Below are positions 28,839 to 36,407 of a stretch of DNA of 64,000 nucleotides, one piece after another; within the stretch, counting starts at the first letter, position 1, and each line of letters begins with the position of its first letter. The notes beneath the pieces are model-generated. The model saw only the letters and a list, made by a program, of their open reading frames with translations, was not told the origin of the DNA and searched no databases. The position numbers and the translations under genes are program-made. This DNA comes from Arthrobacter bambusae (GTDB lineage: Bacteria > Actinomycetota > Actinomycetes > Actinomycetales > Micrococcaceae): NCBI RefSeq assembly GCF_030812595.1, contig NZ_JAUSSZ010000012.1:45245-109244 (forward strand). Reading direction: 5' to 3'.

Positions 28839-29969
28839 ATGGAGATCGGCGTATTCAGCGTCAGCGACATCACCACTGACCCCACCACGGGCCACACCCC
28901 CAGCGAGAACGAGCGCATCAAGGCCGCCGTCGCCATCGCCAAGAAGGCCGAAGAGATCGGCATGGATGTCTACGCGATCGGCGAGCACCACAACAGGCCC
29001 TTCTTCTCGTCGTCCCCCACCACCACGCTCGCCTACATCGCGGCGCAGACTGAACGCATCACGCTCTCAACCTCCACCACGCTGATCACCACGAACGATC
29101 CGGTCAAGATCGCCGAGGACTTCGCGATGCTCCAGCACTTGGCGGACGGCCGCGTGGACCTCATCATGGGCCGCGGCAACACCGCCCCCGTCTACCCTTG
29201 GTTCGGCAAGAATATCCAGGACGGGATCGAGCTCGCCGTGGAGAACTACTCCCTGCTGCGCCGCCTCTGGGACGAGGACACTGTGAATTGGAGCGGCAAG
29301 TACCGCACCCCGCTACAGAACTTCACCTCCACGCCCCGCCCTCTCGACGGCGTCCCGCCGTTCGTCTGGCACGGCTCCATCCGCAGCCCGCAGATCGCGG
29401 AACTTGCCGCGTACTACGGTGACGGCTTCTTCGCCAACAACATCTTCTGGCCCAAGGAGCACTACCAGCAGCTGATCGGCCTGTACCGCGAACGCTACGA
29501 GCACTACGGCCACGGCAAGGCGGACCAAGCCATCGTCGGGCTGGGCGGGCAGTTCTTCATGCGCAAGAACTCCCAGGACGCAGTGAAGGAGTTCCGTCCG
29601 TACTTCGACAATGCACCGGTATACGGCCACGGGCCTTCGCTCGAGGACTTCACGTCCCAGACTCCGCTAACGGTCGGCAGCCCGCAGGAAGTCATCGAAA
29701 AGACCCTGACCTTCCGCGAGTACTTCGGCGACTACCAGCGCCAGCTGTTCCTCGTGGACCACGCGGGCCTGCCGCTCAAGACCGTCCTGGAACAGCTGGA
29801 CCTCTTCGGCGAAGAAGTCCTGCCGGTCCTGCGCAAAGAGTTCGAGGACCGCAAGCCGGCCCACGTACCTGACGCGCCCACCCATGCATCCCGGGTGGCA
29901 GCATCCGTGGCCTCGGCCAGTGAGGCTGCAGCCGATTCCGTCAGCGACAACGCAGGGCGGACCCCGTGA
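28839..29969 (+). CDS. FMN-dependent luciferase-like monooxygenase (LLM class)
   Basis: 376 aa, ATG at 28839. Bacterial luciferase-like TIM barrel using FMNH2 from a separate reductase. N-terminal MEIGVFSVSDIT, then IGEHHNRPFFSSSPTT, RITLSTSTTLITTNDPVKIAEDFAMLQHLADGRVDLIMGRGNT (the hallmark LLM block), FVWHGSIRSPQIAELAAYYGDGFFANNIFW. It best fits the CE1758-like actinobacterial subgroup. The C-terminal 40 residues are an Ala/Ser-rich tail. Its stop overlaps the GTG of the following marR gene (GTGA), so both are one operon under the palindrome at 28761. The substrate is unknown. Confidence 0.9.
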   Translation: MEIGVFSVSDITTDPTTGHTPSENERIKAAVAIAKKAEEIGMDVYAIGEHHNRPFFSSSPTTTLAYIAAQTERITLSTSTTLITTNDPVKIAEDFAMLQHLADGRVDLIMGRGNTAPVYPWFGKNIQDGIELAVENYSLLRRLWDEDTVNWSGKYRTPLQNFTSTPRPLDGVPPFVWHGSIRSPQIAELAAYYGDGFFANNIFWPKEHYQQLIGLYRERYEHYGHGKADQAIVGLGGQFFMRKNSQDAVKEFRPYFDNAPVYGHGPSLEDFTSQTPLTVGSPQEVIEKTLTFREYFGDYQRQLFLVDHAGLPLKTVLEQLDLFGEEVLPVLRKEFEDRKPAHVPDAPTHASRVAASVASASEAAADSVSDNAGRTP

Positions 29970-30430
29970 CCACCACAGCGCCGGGCTCGTCGGGCGTGCG
30001 CCTCGCCGCCGAAACCTGGGAGTCCTTGTTCCGCTCCCAAGTGGCGGTGATGCGCCGGCTCCAGGCCGGGCAGGCGTTCAAGAAGCTGCCTATCAAGGAG
30101 TATGACGTCCTGTTCACCCTCTCCCGGTGCCCCACGGGCAAGCTGCGGCTGAACGAGATCAACGACCACGTCCTGCTCAGCCAATCCAGCCTGAGCCGGC
30201 TGGTTGAAAGGTTGGAGAAGCGCGGGCTCGTGGAGCGCAGCACCGCCCCCGACGACGGACGCGGGATACTGCTGGGGCTTACCCCGGCAGGACAGGAACT
30301 GCAGAAAGAGATCGGCCGCGAGCATGTCCGCGACATTGCCGAACTTGTGGCGCCTGCGCTGACTGCCGACGAACAGCGTGAGCTTCTACGCCTGACGCAA
30401 AAGCTCCAAGCGTTCGTCGCGAGCAAGTAG
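29966..30430 (+). CDS. MarR-family transcriptional regulator
   Basis: 154 aa, GTG start at 29966 inside the stop of the monooxygenase gene. Winged-helix DNA-binding domain: LRLNEINDHVLLSQSSLSRLVERLEKRGLVERSTAPDDGRGILLGLTPAG, with helix-turn-helix followed by the wing. Helical N- and C-terminal segments form the dimer interface in this family. Translational coupling to the LLM oxidoreductase and the palindrome before the operon suggest an autoregulated, inducer-responsive unit; the inducer may be the enzyme substrate. Confidence 0.9.
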   Translation: MTTTAPGSSGVRLAAETWESLFRSQVAVMRRLQAGQAFKKLPIKEYDVLFTLSRCPTGKLRLNEINDHVLLSQSSLSRLVERLEKRGLVERSTAPDDGRGILLGLTPAGQELQKEIGREHVRDIAELVAPALTADEQRELLRLTQKLQAFVASK

Positions 30431-30433
30431 TCG

Positions 30434-31240
30434 CTAGCGGAGAACGACGAGCTGTGCCGGATCCTCATCCGGCAGCTCGTCGGCCACTACCGCGGTGACC
30501 TTCAAGCTCTTCAACGACAGGCTGCCGCCCACAGTGGACAGGAACGCGGTATCCGAGGAATCGCGTCCGGCTGTGATGCGGAGCATGGATTCGCGCGGAG
30601 CCAGGCCGGTGGGATCGATCACGTACCACGTTCCGTCGATGTGGGCCTCTGCCACGGCGTGGAAATCCATGGGGCTCAAACCGGGCGCATACACTGCGGC
30701 GAGCCGGGCCGGGATGTCCTTCGAACGCAGGAGGGCGATGGCAAGGTGGGCGAAGTCCCGGCAAACGCCTTTGCGATGCAGGAGCGTTTCCACCGCTCCA
30801 TCCGTTCCCCGCGAGGAACCGCTGACGTACCGGAGCTCGTCGTGGACCCAGTTGCGGACGGCCAGCAACAGCTCCCCGCCGTGCAGCCCGCCGAACTCGG
30901 CATACGAGGTCGGAAGGAGACGATCGGATTCGGCATAGCGGCTGGGCCGCACGTAGCGGATGAGCTCCATCCGGGAGGACTCATCGGGGACGCCGAGGCC
31001 CTCCACCGAGGCGCGGTAATCGACCGTTACCTCGCTGGGTTCGGCGAACTCCATGTAGTGGAAACGTCCGCCGTGATGGTCCGTCAGTTCAATGAGCGGA
31101 ACGGCTTCGCCTTCCACCGTGACTGACAGCTCTTCGGTCAACGAGTCGTAACCTGGATTGCTGGCCACGGCGATTGCCATAGCCACTTTGGTGTTGGCGA
31201 CGGTCTTGAAAACGAGCTGGGCAGCAACGGTACGTTCCAT
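30434..31240 (-). CDS. Transglutaminase-like (cysteine protease fold) protein
   Basis: 268 aa, ATG at 31240 with GGAG just upstream. The transglutaminase core is complete: Cys in LLHRKGVCRDFAHLAIALLR, His in PMDFHAVAEAHIDGTWYVIDPTG, with the catalytic Asp in the same segment. The N-terminal beta domain precedes it. In bacteria such stand-alone proteins act as proteases or amidases, not cross-linkers; substrates are rarely known. There is no signal peptide, so it is cytoplasmic. It ends 3 bp from the convergent marR gene. Confidence 0.88.
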   Translation of the reverse strand: MERTVAAQLVFKTVANTKVAMAIAVASNPGYDSLTEELSVTVEGEAVPLIELTDHHGGRFHYMEFAEPSEVTVDYRASVEGLGVPDESSRMELIRYVRPSRYAESDRLLPTSYAEFGGLHGGELLLAVRNWVHDELRYVSGSSRGTDGAVETLLHRKGVCRDFAHLAIALLRSKDIPARLAAVYAPGLSPMDFHAVAEAHIDGTWYVIDPTGLAPRESMLRITAGRDSSDTAFLSTVGGSLSLKSLKVTAVVADELPDEDPAQLVVLR

Positions 31241-31318
31241 GGATCTCCGGAGTGTTGCGGCTGGACAACCCACTAATTGTGCGGAGTTGGCGCCGACGAG
31301 CGTCTGTCAATCGTGGTT

Positions 31319-32110
31319 CTACAGATTGACCTTCAGAGACAATAGCATCCGCTGGACGTTGGCGAATTCCGAACTCTGGTCAACGTACTTGGCGGCTTGG
31401 TCCAACGTGTCGAAGGACTTCGCGGGAGCAACTACCTCGTCCGTGGCGAACGCGTGCAGGGAAGGCATGTCCCCGAAGTAGTAGTTGCCCTTTCCCGAGG
31501 GGCCCACCACCAGGTTGCGCAACTGGCAGGCGTGGGCATCGGATCCAGCCACCAAGTTGGTGATGCCATACGAGCCGAAGAATTTGTAGCCTTGGATGAC
31601 CCGGAAGACCACGTGCGGGGGGATCGTGGAATCACCGTCCGCATGGGGCAGGTCAATAGGCACGCTGCTGACCACGACGTAGGGACGCTTGGCGGCTGGA
31701 TTGCAGTCAGCCGGGCTCGCCGAGGGCAAACCCGTGTGAAGGGTCGCCAGATACCCTCCCTTGGCATCTTTCACCTCGACTTTCAGGGCGCCCGGCATGG
31801 AACCGGCGTCCGGCGTGACCGATTGCGCAATCCAGTCGCTCGGAAGGTCGAAGCTGACCTTCTTGGCCGGATCCGAGTATGTCTTCCACGCCGAGGCGGT
31901 CGCACCCGCTGTCGCCGTACTTGCTGCCGAAGGGCTCCCCGGACCAGTGGAACCGCCCGACGGCGTCGCGGTCCCAGGTGCCGCACTGTCGGCCCCGGCT
32001 GTCCACACGGGTCCGCCCTTGCCCTCGGAACTGCAGCCGGCCGCGGCGACCGTGATGAGCGCACCCAGGACGGCGACTGAAACCTTCAACGGGATCCGCT
32101 TTGCTCTCAT
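31319..32110 (-). CDS. Hypothetical lipoprotein
   Basis: 263 aa, ATG at 32110. N-terminal MRAKRIPLKVS plus a hydrophobic stretch and lipobox AAGC mark it as a lipoprotein. A Ser/Thr/Gly/Pro-rich linker (about residues 28-70) leads to a globular domain starting WKTYSDPAKKVSFDLPSDW, a pattern common in actinobacterial surface lipoproteins of unknown role (PsbP/LpqN-like sandwich is possible). Two cysteines (in PADCNPA and HACQLRN) may form a disulfide. Function not recognised. Confidence 0.75.
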   Translation of the reverse strand: MRAKRIPLKVSVAVLGALITVAAAGCSSEGKGGPVWTAGADSAAPGTATPSGGSTGPGSPSAASTATAGATASAWKTYSDPAKKVSFDLPSDWIAQSVTPDAGSMPGALKVEVKDAKGGYLATLHTGLPSASPADCNPAAKRPYVVVSSVPIDLPHADGDSTIPPHVVFRVIQGYKFFGSYGITNLVAGSDAHACQLRNLVVGPSGKGNYYFGDMPSLHAFATDEVVAPAKSFDTLDQAAKYVDQSSEFANVQRMLLSLKVNL

Positions 32111-32234
32111 GCGCCCCAGCCTAGCGGCGTCGAACCGGCCGCCGGCCCGTCCGGATCGGCGTTTCGCACTTCCAGACCCGGCCGATGCGCTCCTGACGCC
32201 GCGTCGGCCCGCGCCGTAGGACTAGGCTGGACGC

Positions 32235-32903
32235 ATGGCTCCCGATCTGCTTGACGAGGAAGAAAACAATGTCGCGGATATCTCCGCCGTGGACATCGCG
32301 GACTGGCGTTTGCGAACTTTTGCCATGTACGACAACGTCCGCAAGATCGCGGTGGACGACCCGTTCCAGGCCCATGTCTACTGGCGCCAGGAACGGGACC
32401 GCATGTTCGGAACCCACCCGGCCTCGGCACTGACTCCCGCCAGCAAGAAGGCGTTCTCGGGCTTGCGCACCGCAGACTACGATCCCCGGTTTCGCCGCTA
32501 CGCTTCCCTCTCTCCTGAGGGCGCGGGCCAGGAGATGAACGTCCAGACGGGTACTGACGGCACGGTGCCGTTTGTCCGCCTCGGCACCTTCGATCTTGAC
32601 GAACTTGGCTCGCTGGCCGTGTGGCGCCTCCGGAGCTACGGCGGCGGCATCTTCGTGCCGTTCCGCGACGCCACAGCCGGCAAACCCGGAGGAAGCTATG
32701 GCGCCGGCCGGTACTTGCTGGACACCATCAAGGGCGCCTTCCATGGCCTTCGCGGATCCGGGCAACAGGAGTTCGTGCTCGACTTCAACTTCGCCTACAA
32801 CCCGTCCTGCGCATACAACGAGGCCTGGGCCTGCCCCCTGGCCGGTCCGGCAAACCGCCTGAACGCCGACATCCCGGTGGGCGAGCTCTACCTGCCCGCC
32901 TAA
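32235..32903 (+). CDS. DUF1684 domain-containing protein
   Basis: 222 aa, ATG at 32235. Cytoplasmic protein with the DUF1684 hallmarks: an N-terminal WRLRTFAMYDNVRK helix region, YWRQERDRMFGTHPASAL, RLRSYGGGIFVPFRDATAGKPGGSYGAGRYLLDT and the strongly conserved LDFNFAYNPSCAYNEAWACPLA with two cysteines near the C-terminus. The biochemical function of the family is not established. Divergent from the lipoprotein gene and 57 bp before the FAH-family gene on the same strand. Confidence 0.88.
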   Translation: MAPDLLDEEENNVADISAVDIADWRLRTFAMYDNVRKIAVDDPFQAHVYWRQERDRMFGTHPASALTPASKKAFSGLRTADYDPRFRRYASLSPEGAGQEMNVQTGTDGTVPFVRLGTFDLDELGSLAVWRLRSYGGGIFVPFRDATAGKPGGSYGAGRYLLDTIKGAFHGLRGSGQQEFVLDFNFAYNPSCAYNEAWACPLAGPANRLNADIPVGELYLPA

Positions 32904-32960
32904 GCAGGTGCAAGGTAAACAGGTGCAAGATCAGCAGGCACGGGGACGTAGGATGTCTTC

Positions 32961-33815
32961 ATGACTTCCTCACGTGCACGCCGGATCGCCCGCGTCCGAC
33001 CTCTCTCCCCCGCCTCCCCGGACGAACAATTCTTCGTCGCGAACGACGCCGTCGACTTCGCTTCCGCAGAAGGCCGGCGCTGGACTGTGGTGGACAGCCC
33101 GTTCCCAGGCTCGCCGGCAAATCGCAACAGCGCCGGACGACCGGGGTGGGTTAGCGGAACCGAGGTCCCCGAGGATGCGTTCACGTTCCTGGCGCCGTCT
33201 GTTCCCGCGAACGTCTTCGGCATGGCGCACAACACCGGTCAGCCAGGCCGCGAGCTGCCTGCGCAGGCGTTTCACAAGGCGGCCACAAGCGTGATCGGAC
33301 CGGGCGACGCGATCGAACTCGCCTCGGACGTCGGCTACGTGGACCCTGAAGCGGAACTCACCGTCGTCGTCGGGCGCAAGGTCCGCGGGCTCACGCTCGA
33401 CAACGCGCGCGACGCCATCCTCGGTTTCACCATCGGCAACGATGTCTCGGCGAGGGACCTGCAGAAGACCGACGAACTCTGGATCAGCGCGAAAAGCCAG
33501 GACACGTTCACTCCCGCGGGACCGTGGATCGTCACTGACCTGGACGACAGCGACTTATCGATCGGCATCGTGCACAACGGCAGGGAATTGCGGACAGCCA
33601 GCACCGCCGACCTCGGATGGAAAGTGGACGAGATCCTTGTCTACCTCACCTCGTTCATGACCTTGCACCCCGGAGACCTGGTCCTCACCGGCTTCCCGGC
33701 CGAGTGCGCCAGGATCGAGCCGGGAGACCTTGTGACGTGCCGCATCGAGGGTATCGGGGAGCTCAGCAACCCCGTTCTCGAAGCATCCTGGGAGAAATTT
33801 CCCAGCTTGGTATGA
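32961..33815 (+). CDS. Fumarylacetoacetate hydrolase family protein
   Basis: 284 aa, ATG at 32961. FAH fold: ANVFGMAHNTG, QAFHKAATSVIGPGDAIEL, EAELTVVVGRKVRGL, GFTIGNDVSARDLQKTDELWISAKSQDTFTPAGPWIVTDL, HPGDLVLTGFPAECARIEPGDLVTCRIEGIGELSNPVLE. Metal-binding acids are present in YVDPEAELT. It differs from the paralogue at 765 in the N-terminal domain and in PGDLVLTGFPA versus the usual TGTPAG. Substrate unknown; 2-keto-acid hydrolase or isomerase activity is typical. Confidence 0.9.
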   Translation: MTSSRARRIARVRPLSPASPDEQFFVANDAVDFASAEGRRWTVVDSPFPGSPANRNSAGRPGWVSGTEVPEDAFTFLAPSVPANVFGMAHNTGQPGRELPAQAFHKAATSVIGPGDAIELASDVGYVDPEAELTVVVGRKVRGLTLDNARDAILGFTIGNDVSARDLQKTDELWISAKSQDTFTPAGPWIVTDLDDSDLSIGIVHNGRELRTASTADLGWKVDEILVYLTSFMTLHPGDLVLTGFPAECARIEPGDLVTCRIEGIGELSNPVLEASWEKFPSLV

Positions 33816-33827
33816 CAGGCTTGAGCC

Positions 33828-34319
33828 ATGGAGCCTCCTGCCGTGCCGGCAATTGAGACGCGGCAGACACCCCTTTCCCGGCCGAAGACAAGCACGCGCC
33901 GCAAGGGCGTGCTGCGTTATCCGGTGGTCAGGCAGCTCATCCGTTTCACCGGCGTCGGAATCATCTGTACCATCACCTCGCTGGCGCTGTACGCGCTGTT
34001 CCGTCCGTGGATGGGACCCCAACCTTCCAACGCCGCAGCACTGATCATCACTTCACTCATGAACACGGCGCTGAACCGGCGGCTGACCTTCAAAATCACC
34101 GGTAGCCGGAAACGAACCCGGGACCACCTGAACGGATTGATCGTGATCGCGGTGGCCTTGGTCATCACGGGCGGGAGCCTGGGCGTACTCCATGCTTTCC
34201 GGCCCGATGCCACCCTGACCGAGGACCTCTGGACCACCACTTTGTCCGGTTTCCTCGCAACGGCAGTGCGGTTCACGATGTTGCGGCACTGGATTTTCCG
34301 CAGGGCCCGCCACGTTTGA
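33828..34319 (+). CDS. GtrA-family membrane protein
   Basis: 163 aa, ATG at 33828, 12 bp after the FAH gene. Four predicted helices, the first starting FTGVGIICTITSLALYALF, the second TSLMNTALNRRLTF (the conserved GtrA N-R block), then VIAVALVITGGSLGVLHAF and a last helix with FLATAVRFTMLRHWIF. GtrA proteins act with glycosyltransferases and are thought to move polyprenyl-linked sugars across the membrane. No glycosyltransferase is adjacent, so the partner is elsewhere. Confidence 0.88.
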   Translation: MEPPAVPAIETRQTPLSRPKTSTRRKGVLRYPVVRQLIRFTGVGIICTITSLALYALFRPWMGPQPSNAAALIITSLMNTALNRRLTFKITGSRKRTRDHLNGLIVIAVALVITGGSLGVLHAFRPDATLTEDLWTTTLSGFLATAVRFTMLRHWIFRRARHV

Positions 34320-34348
34320 GCACCTGCGAGCCGGTCGGATGCCGACAG

Positions 34349-35506
34349 TCAGAGGCGACCGATCCGCTGCACGCTCACGACGGCGGCAGCCACGGCTTCC
34401 GCGGCTTGCCCGAGTTCCGCTGAAGCCACCGTGGAGTCGAAGCTGAAGCGGACAGCAGTCTGGGCCACTTCGGTCTCGATTCCCAGGGCCAGCAGGACCG
34501 GCGAGGGAGCATCGGAACCAGCGGCGCAGGCCGATCCGCTCGAACAGACCACGCCAAGCCGCTCAAGCTCAAGCAACACCGACTCACCACTCGTGCCGGG
34601 AAAACAGAACGACGCAACGGAGGGCAACCGTTGCGAGGGGTGGCCGGTCAGCACCGCACCGGGCACAGCCCCAAGGACAGCGCGGATGAAGGCATCCCGC
34701 AACTCCGAGACACGCCCTGCCAGCCCGGACTGCGCCTCATGGGCCAGCGTCAGTGCCGTGGCCAGCGCAACGGCACCCGCCACGTTTTCCGTTCCGGAGC
34801 GCCTGCCCCGCTCCTGGCCGCCACCATGGACCAGCGGTTCAAGCCGCAGCCTTCCCTTGGCATAGAGCACCCCGCTGCCCTTCGGCGCACCGAGTTTGTG
34901 CCCGGAAATACTCAGGGCGTCGACTCCCAGTTCCTTGACGCCTATGGGCATCCAGCCCGCGGCCTGGACGGCGTCCGTATGGAACGGCACCCCGTTTTCT
35001 GCGGCCACCTCCGCGAGTTGCCGCACCGCTTGCACGGTCCCGATCTCGTTGTTCGCATACATGATGCTGACAAGGGCCGTCTGCGGAGTCAGGGCAGCCC
35101 GGAGCGCCTCAGCCGTCACGACACCATGCCGGTCAACGGGAACCACGTCCACCTCGAACCCGTGGACCCGCCGCAGGTAGAGCGCTGATTCTTCGACGGC
35201 GGGGTGCTCGATGGCGCTGATGACAACGCGATTCAGCCCAGGGTCCGCCGCACGTCTCGCGAGGGCAATTCCTTTCACTGCCAGGTTGTCTGCTTCGGTG
35301 CCGCCGGAGGTGAAAGTGATCTCCCCCGGCCGGCAGCCGAGGACCTTCGCGACCGCGGCGCGGGCCTCGGTCAACGCGTTTGCAGCCGCTTCCCCCAAAG
35401 TGTGATGGCTTGAGGGATTGCCGAACTCCCCCGTCAGATACGGCCACATCGCTTCGAGGACTTCCCTGCGGACCGGTGTCGTCGCCGCGGCGTCGAGGAA
35501 GATCAT
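34349..35506 (-). CDS. Cysteine desulfurase, NifS-like, at the end of the NAD operon
   Basis: 385 aa; start at the ATG at 35506 (Met-Ile-Phe-Leu-Asp), which is where the conserved FLDAAATTPVRREVLEAM begins and lies 4 bp after the nadC stop. PLP enzyme releasing sulfur from cysteine. The PLP lysine is in SISGHKLGAPKGSGVLY, the catalytic Cys in VVCSSGSACAAGSDAPS. It is the fifth gene of the nrtR-nadABC unit; since NadA needs a [4Fe-4S] cluster, a dedicated sulfur donor for NadA is a reasonable inference, as seen for nifS-like genes beside nad genes in other bacteria. Confidence 0.93.
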   Translation of the reverse strand: MIFLDAAATTPVRREVLEAMWPYLTGEFGNPSSHHTLGEAAANALTEARAAVAKVLGCRPGEITFTSGGTEADNLAVKGIALARRAADPGLNRVVISAIEHPAVEESALYLRRVHGFEVDVVPVDRHGVVTAEALRAALTPQTALVSIMYANNEIGTVQAVRQLAEVAAENGVPFHTDAVQAAGWMPIGVKELGVDALSISGHKLGAPKGSGVLYAKGRLRLEPLVHGGGQERGRRSGTENVAGAVALATALTLAHEAQSGLAGRVSELRDAFIRAVLGAVPGAVLTGHPSQRLPSVASFCFPGTSGESVLLELERLGVVCSSGSACAAGSDAPSPVLLALGIETEVAQTAVRFSFDSTVASAELGQAAEAVAAAVVSVQRIGRL

Positions 35507-35510
35507 GGCG

Positions 35511-36407
35511 TCAGCCGAGAGCCAAGGACGGGTCCGGTGCCACATCGAGCGTCACGTCCAAGCCCAGGTCCAGTGCGCTGACACTGTGCGTGAGTCCGCC
35601 GATGGAGATGACATCGACTCCCGCGGCGGCGATGTCCGCAACGGTGTTGATGTTGACGTTGCCGCTCGCCTCGACGACGGCACGGCCGCCCACCTGCTTC
35701 ACGCCGGCACGGAGTTCCTCAAGGGAAAAGTTGTCCAGCATGATTGTGTCCACGCCGGCCGCCAGCACGGGTTCGATCTGCTCGGCGCGGTCCACTTCCA
35801 CTTCGAAGTGGGTAGTGTGGCCCAGCTGCGCCTTGGCGGCCTTGAGCAGTGCGGTGAGCTTGGCGGAATCGCCGCCGGTCATCACGGCCAGGTGGTTGTC
35901 CTTGGCCAGGACGGCATCGGACAAGCTGTAGCGGTGGTTGGCTCCGCCGCCACAGCGCACGGCGTAGCGTTCCAACACCCGGAGGCCGGGGGTTGTTTTC
36001 CGCGTGTCGGTGATGCGGGCCTTGGTGCCGTCGACCAGCTTGACGAACTCCGCCGTCTTCGTGGCAATGGCACTCATCCGCTGGGCAAGGTTGAGGCCGA
36101 CGCGTTCGGCGAGCAGCACCGAGCGGGCCCGGCCGCTGACCCGCGCCAGGTGCGTACCGGCGTCGAACGCTTCACCATCGGCGAGCAACAGCTCCACTTC
36201 GGTGTCCGGATCGATGAGCAGCATCGCGTCGCGAAACACCGTTCCGCCGCTGAAGACCCCCGGGACCCGGGCATTGAGCACAGCGGTGGCGCGGGCTTCG
36301 GCAGGAATGAGCAGCTGCGAGGTGATGTCGCCGCTCGGCGCGTCCTCCGCGAACGCCCGCTCCAGAATGTCCCGGACGGGTGCTGCGGGGAGGGTCAGGC
36401 TAGTCAT
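35511..36407 (-). CDS. nadC: Nicotinate-nucleotide pyrophosphorylase (carboxylating)
   Basis: 298 aa, start ATG at 36407, overlapping the nadB end by 8 bp. Converts quinolinate plus PRPP to nicotinate mononucleotide. Motifs: EDAPSGDITSQLLIP, AERVGLNLAQRMSAIATKTAEFV, DTRKTTPGLRVLERYAVRCGGGANHRYSLSDAVLAKDNHL (core active site), EVEVDRAEQIEPVLAAGVDTIMLDNF, VEASGNVNINTVADIAAAGVDVISIGGLTHS. Length standard. Part of the nrtR-nadA-nadB-nadC-nifS unit. Confidence 0.96.
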   Translation of the reverse strand: MTSLTLPAAPVRDILERAFAEDAPSGDITSQLLIPAEARATAVLNARVPGVFSGGTVFRDAMLLIDPDTEVELLLADGEAFDAGTHLARVSGRARSVLLAERVGLNLAQRMSAIATKTAEFVKLVDGTKARITDTRKTTPGLRVLERYAVRCGGGANHRYSLSDAVLAKDNHLAVMTGGDSAKLTALLKAAKAQLGHTTHFEVEVDRAEQIEPVLAAGVDTIMLDNFSLEELRAGVKQVGGRAVVEASGNVNINTVADIAAAGVDVISIGGLTHSVSALDLGLDVTLDVAPDPSLALG

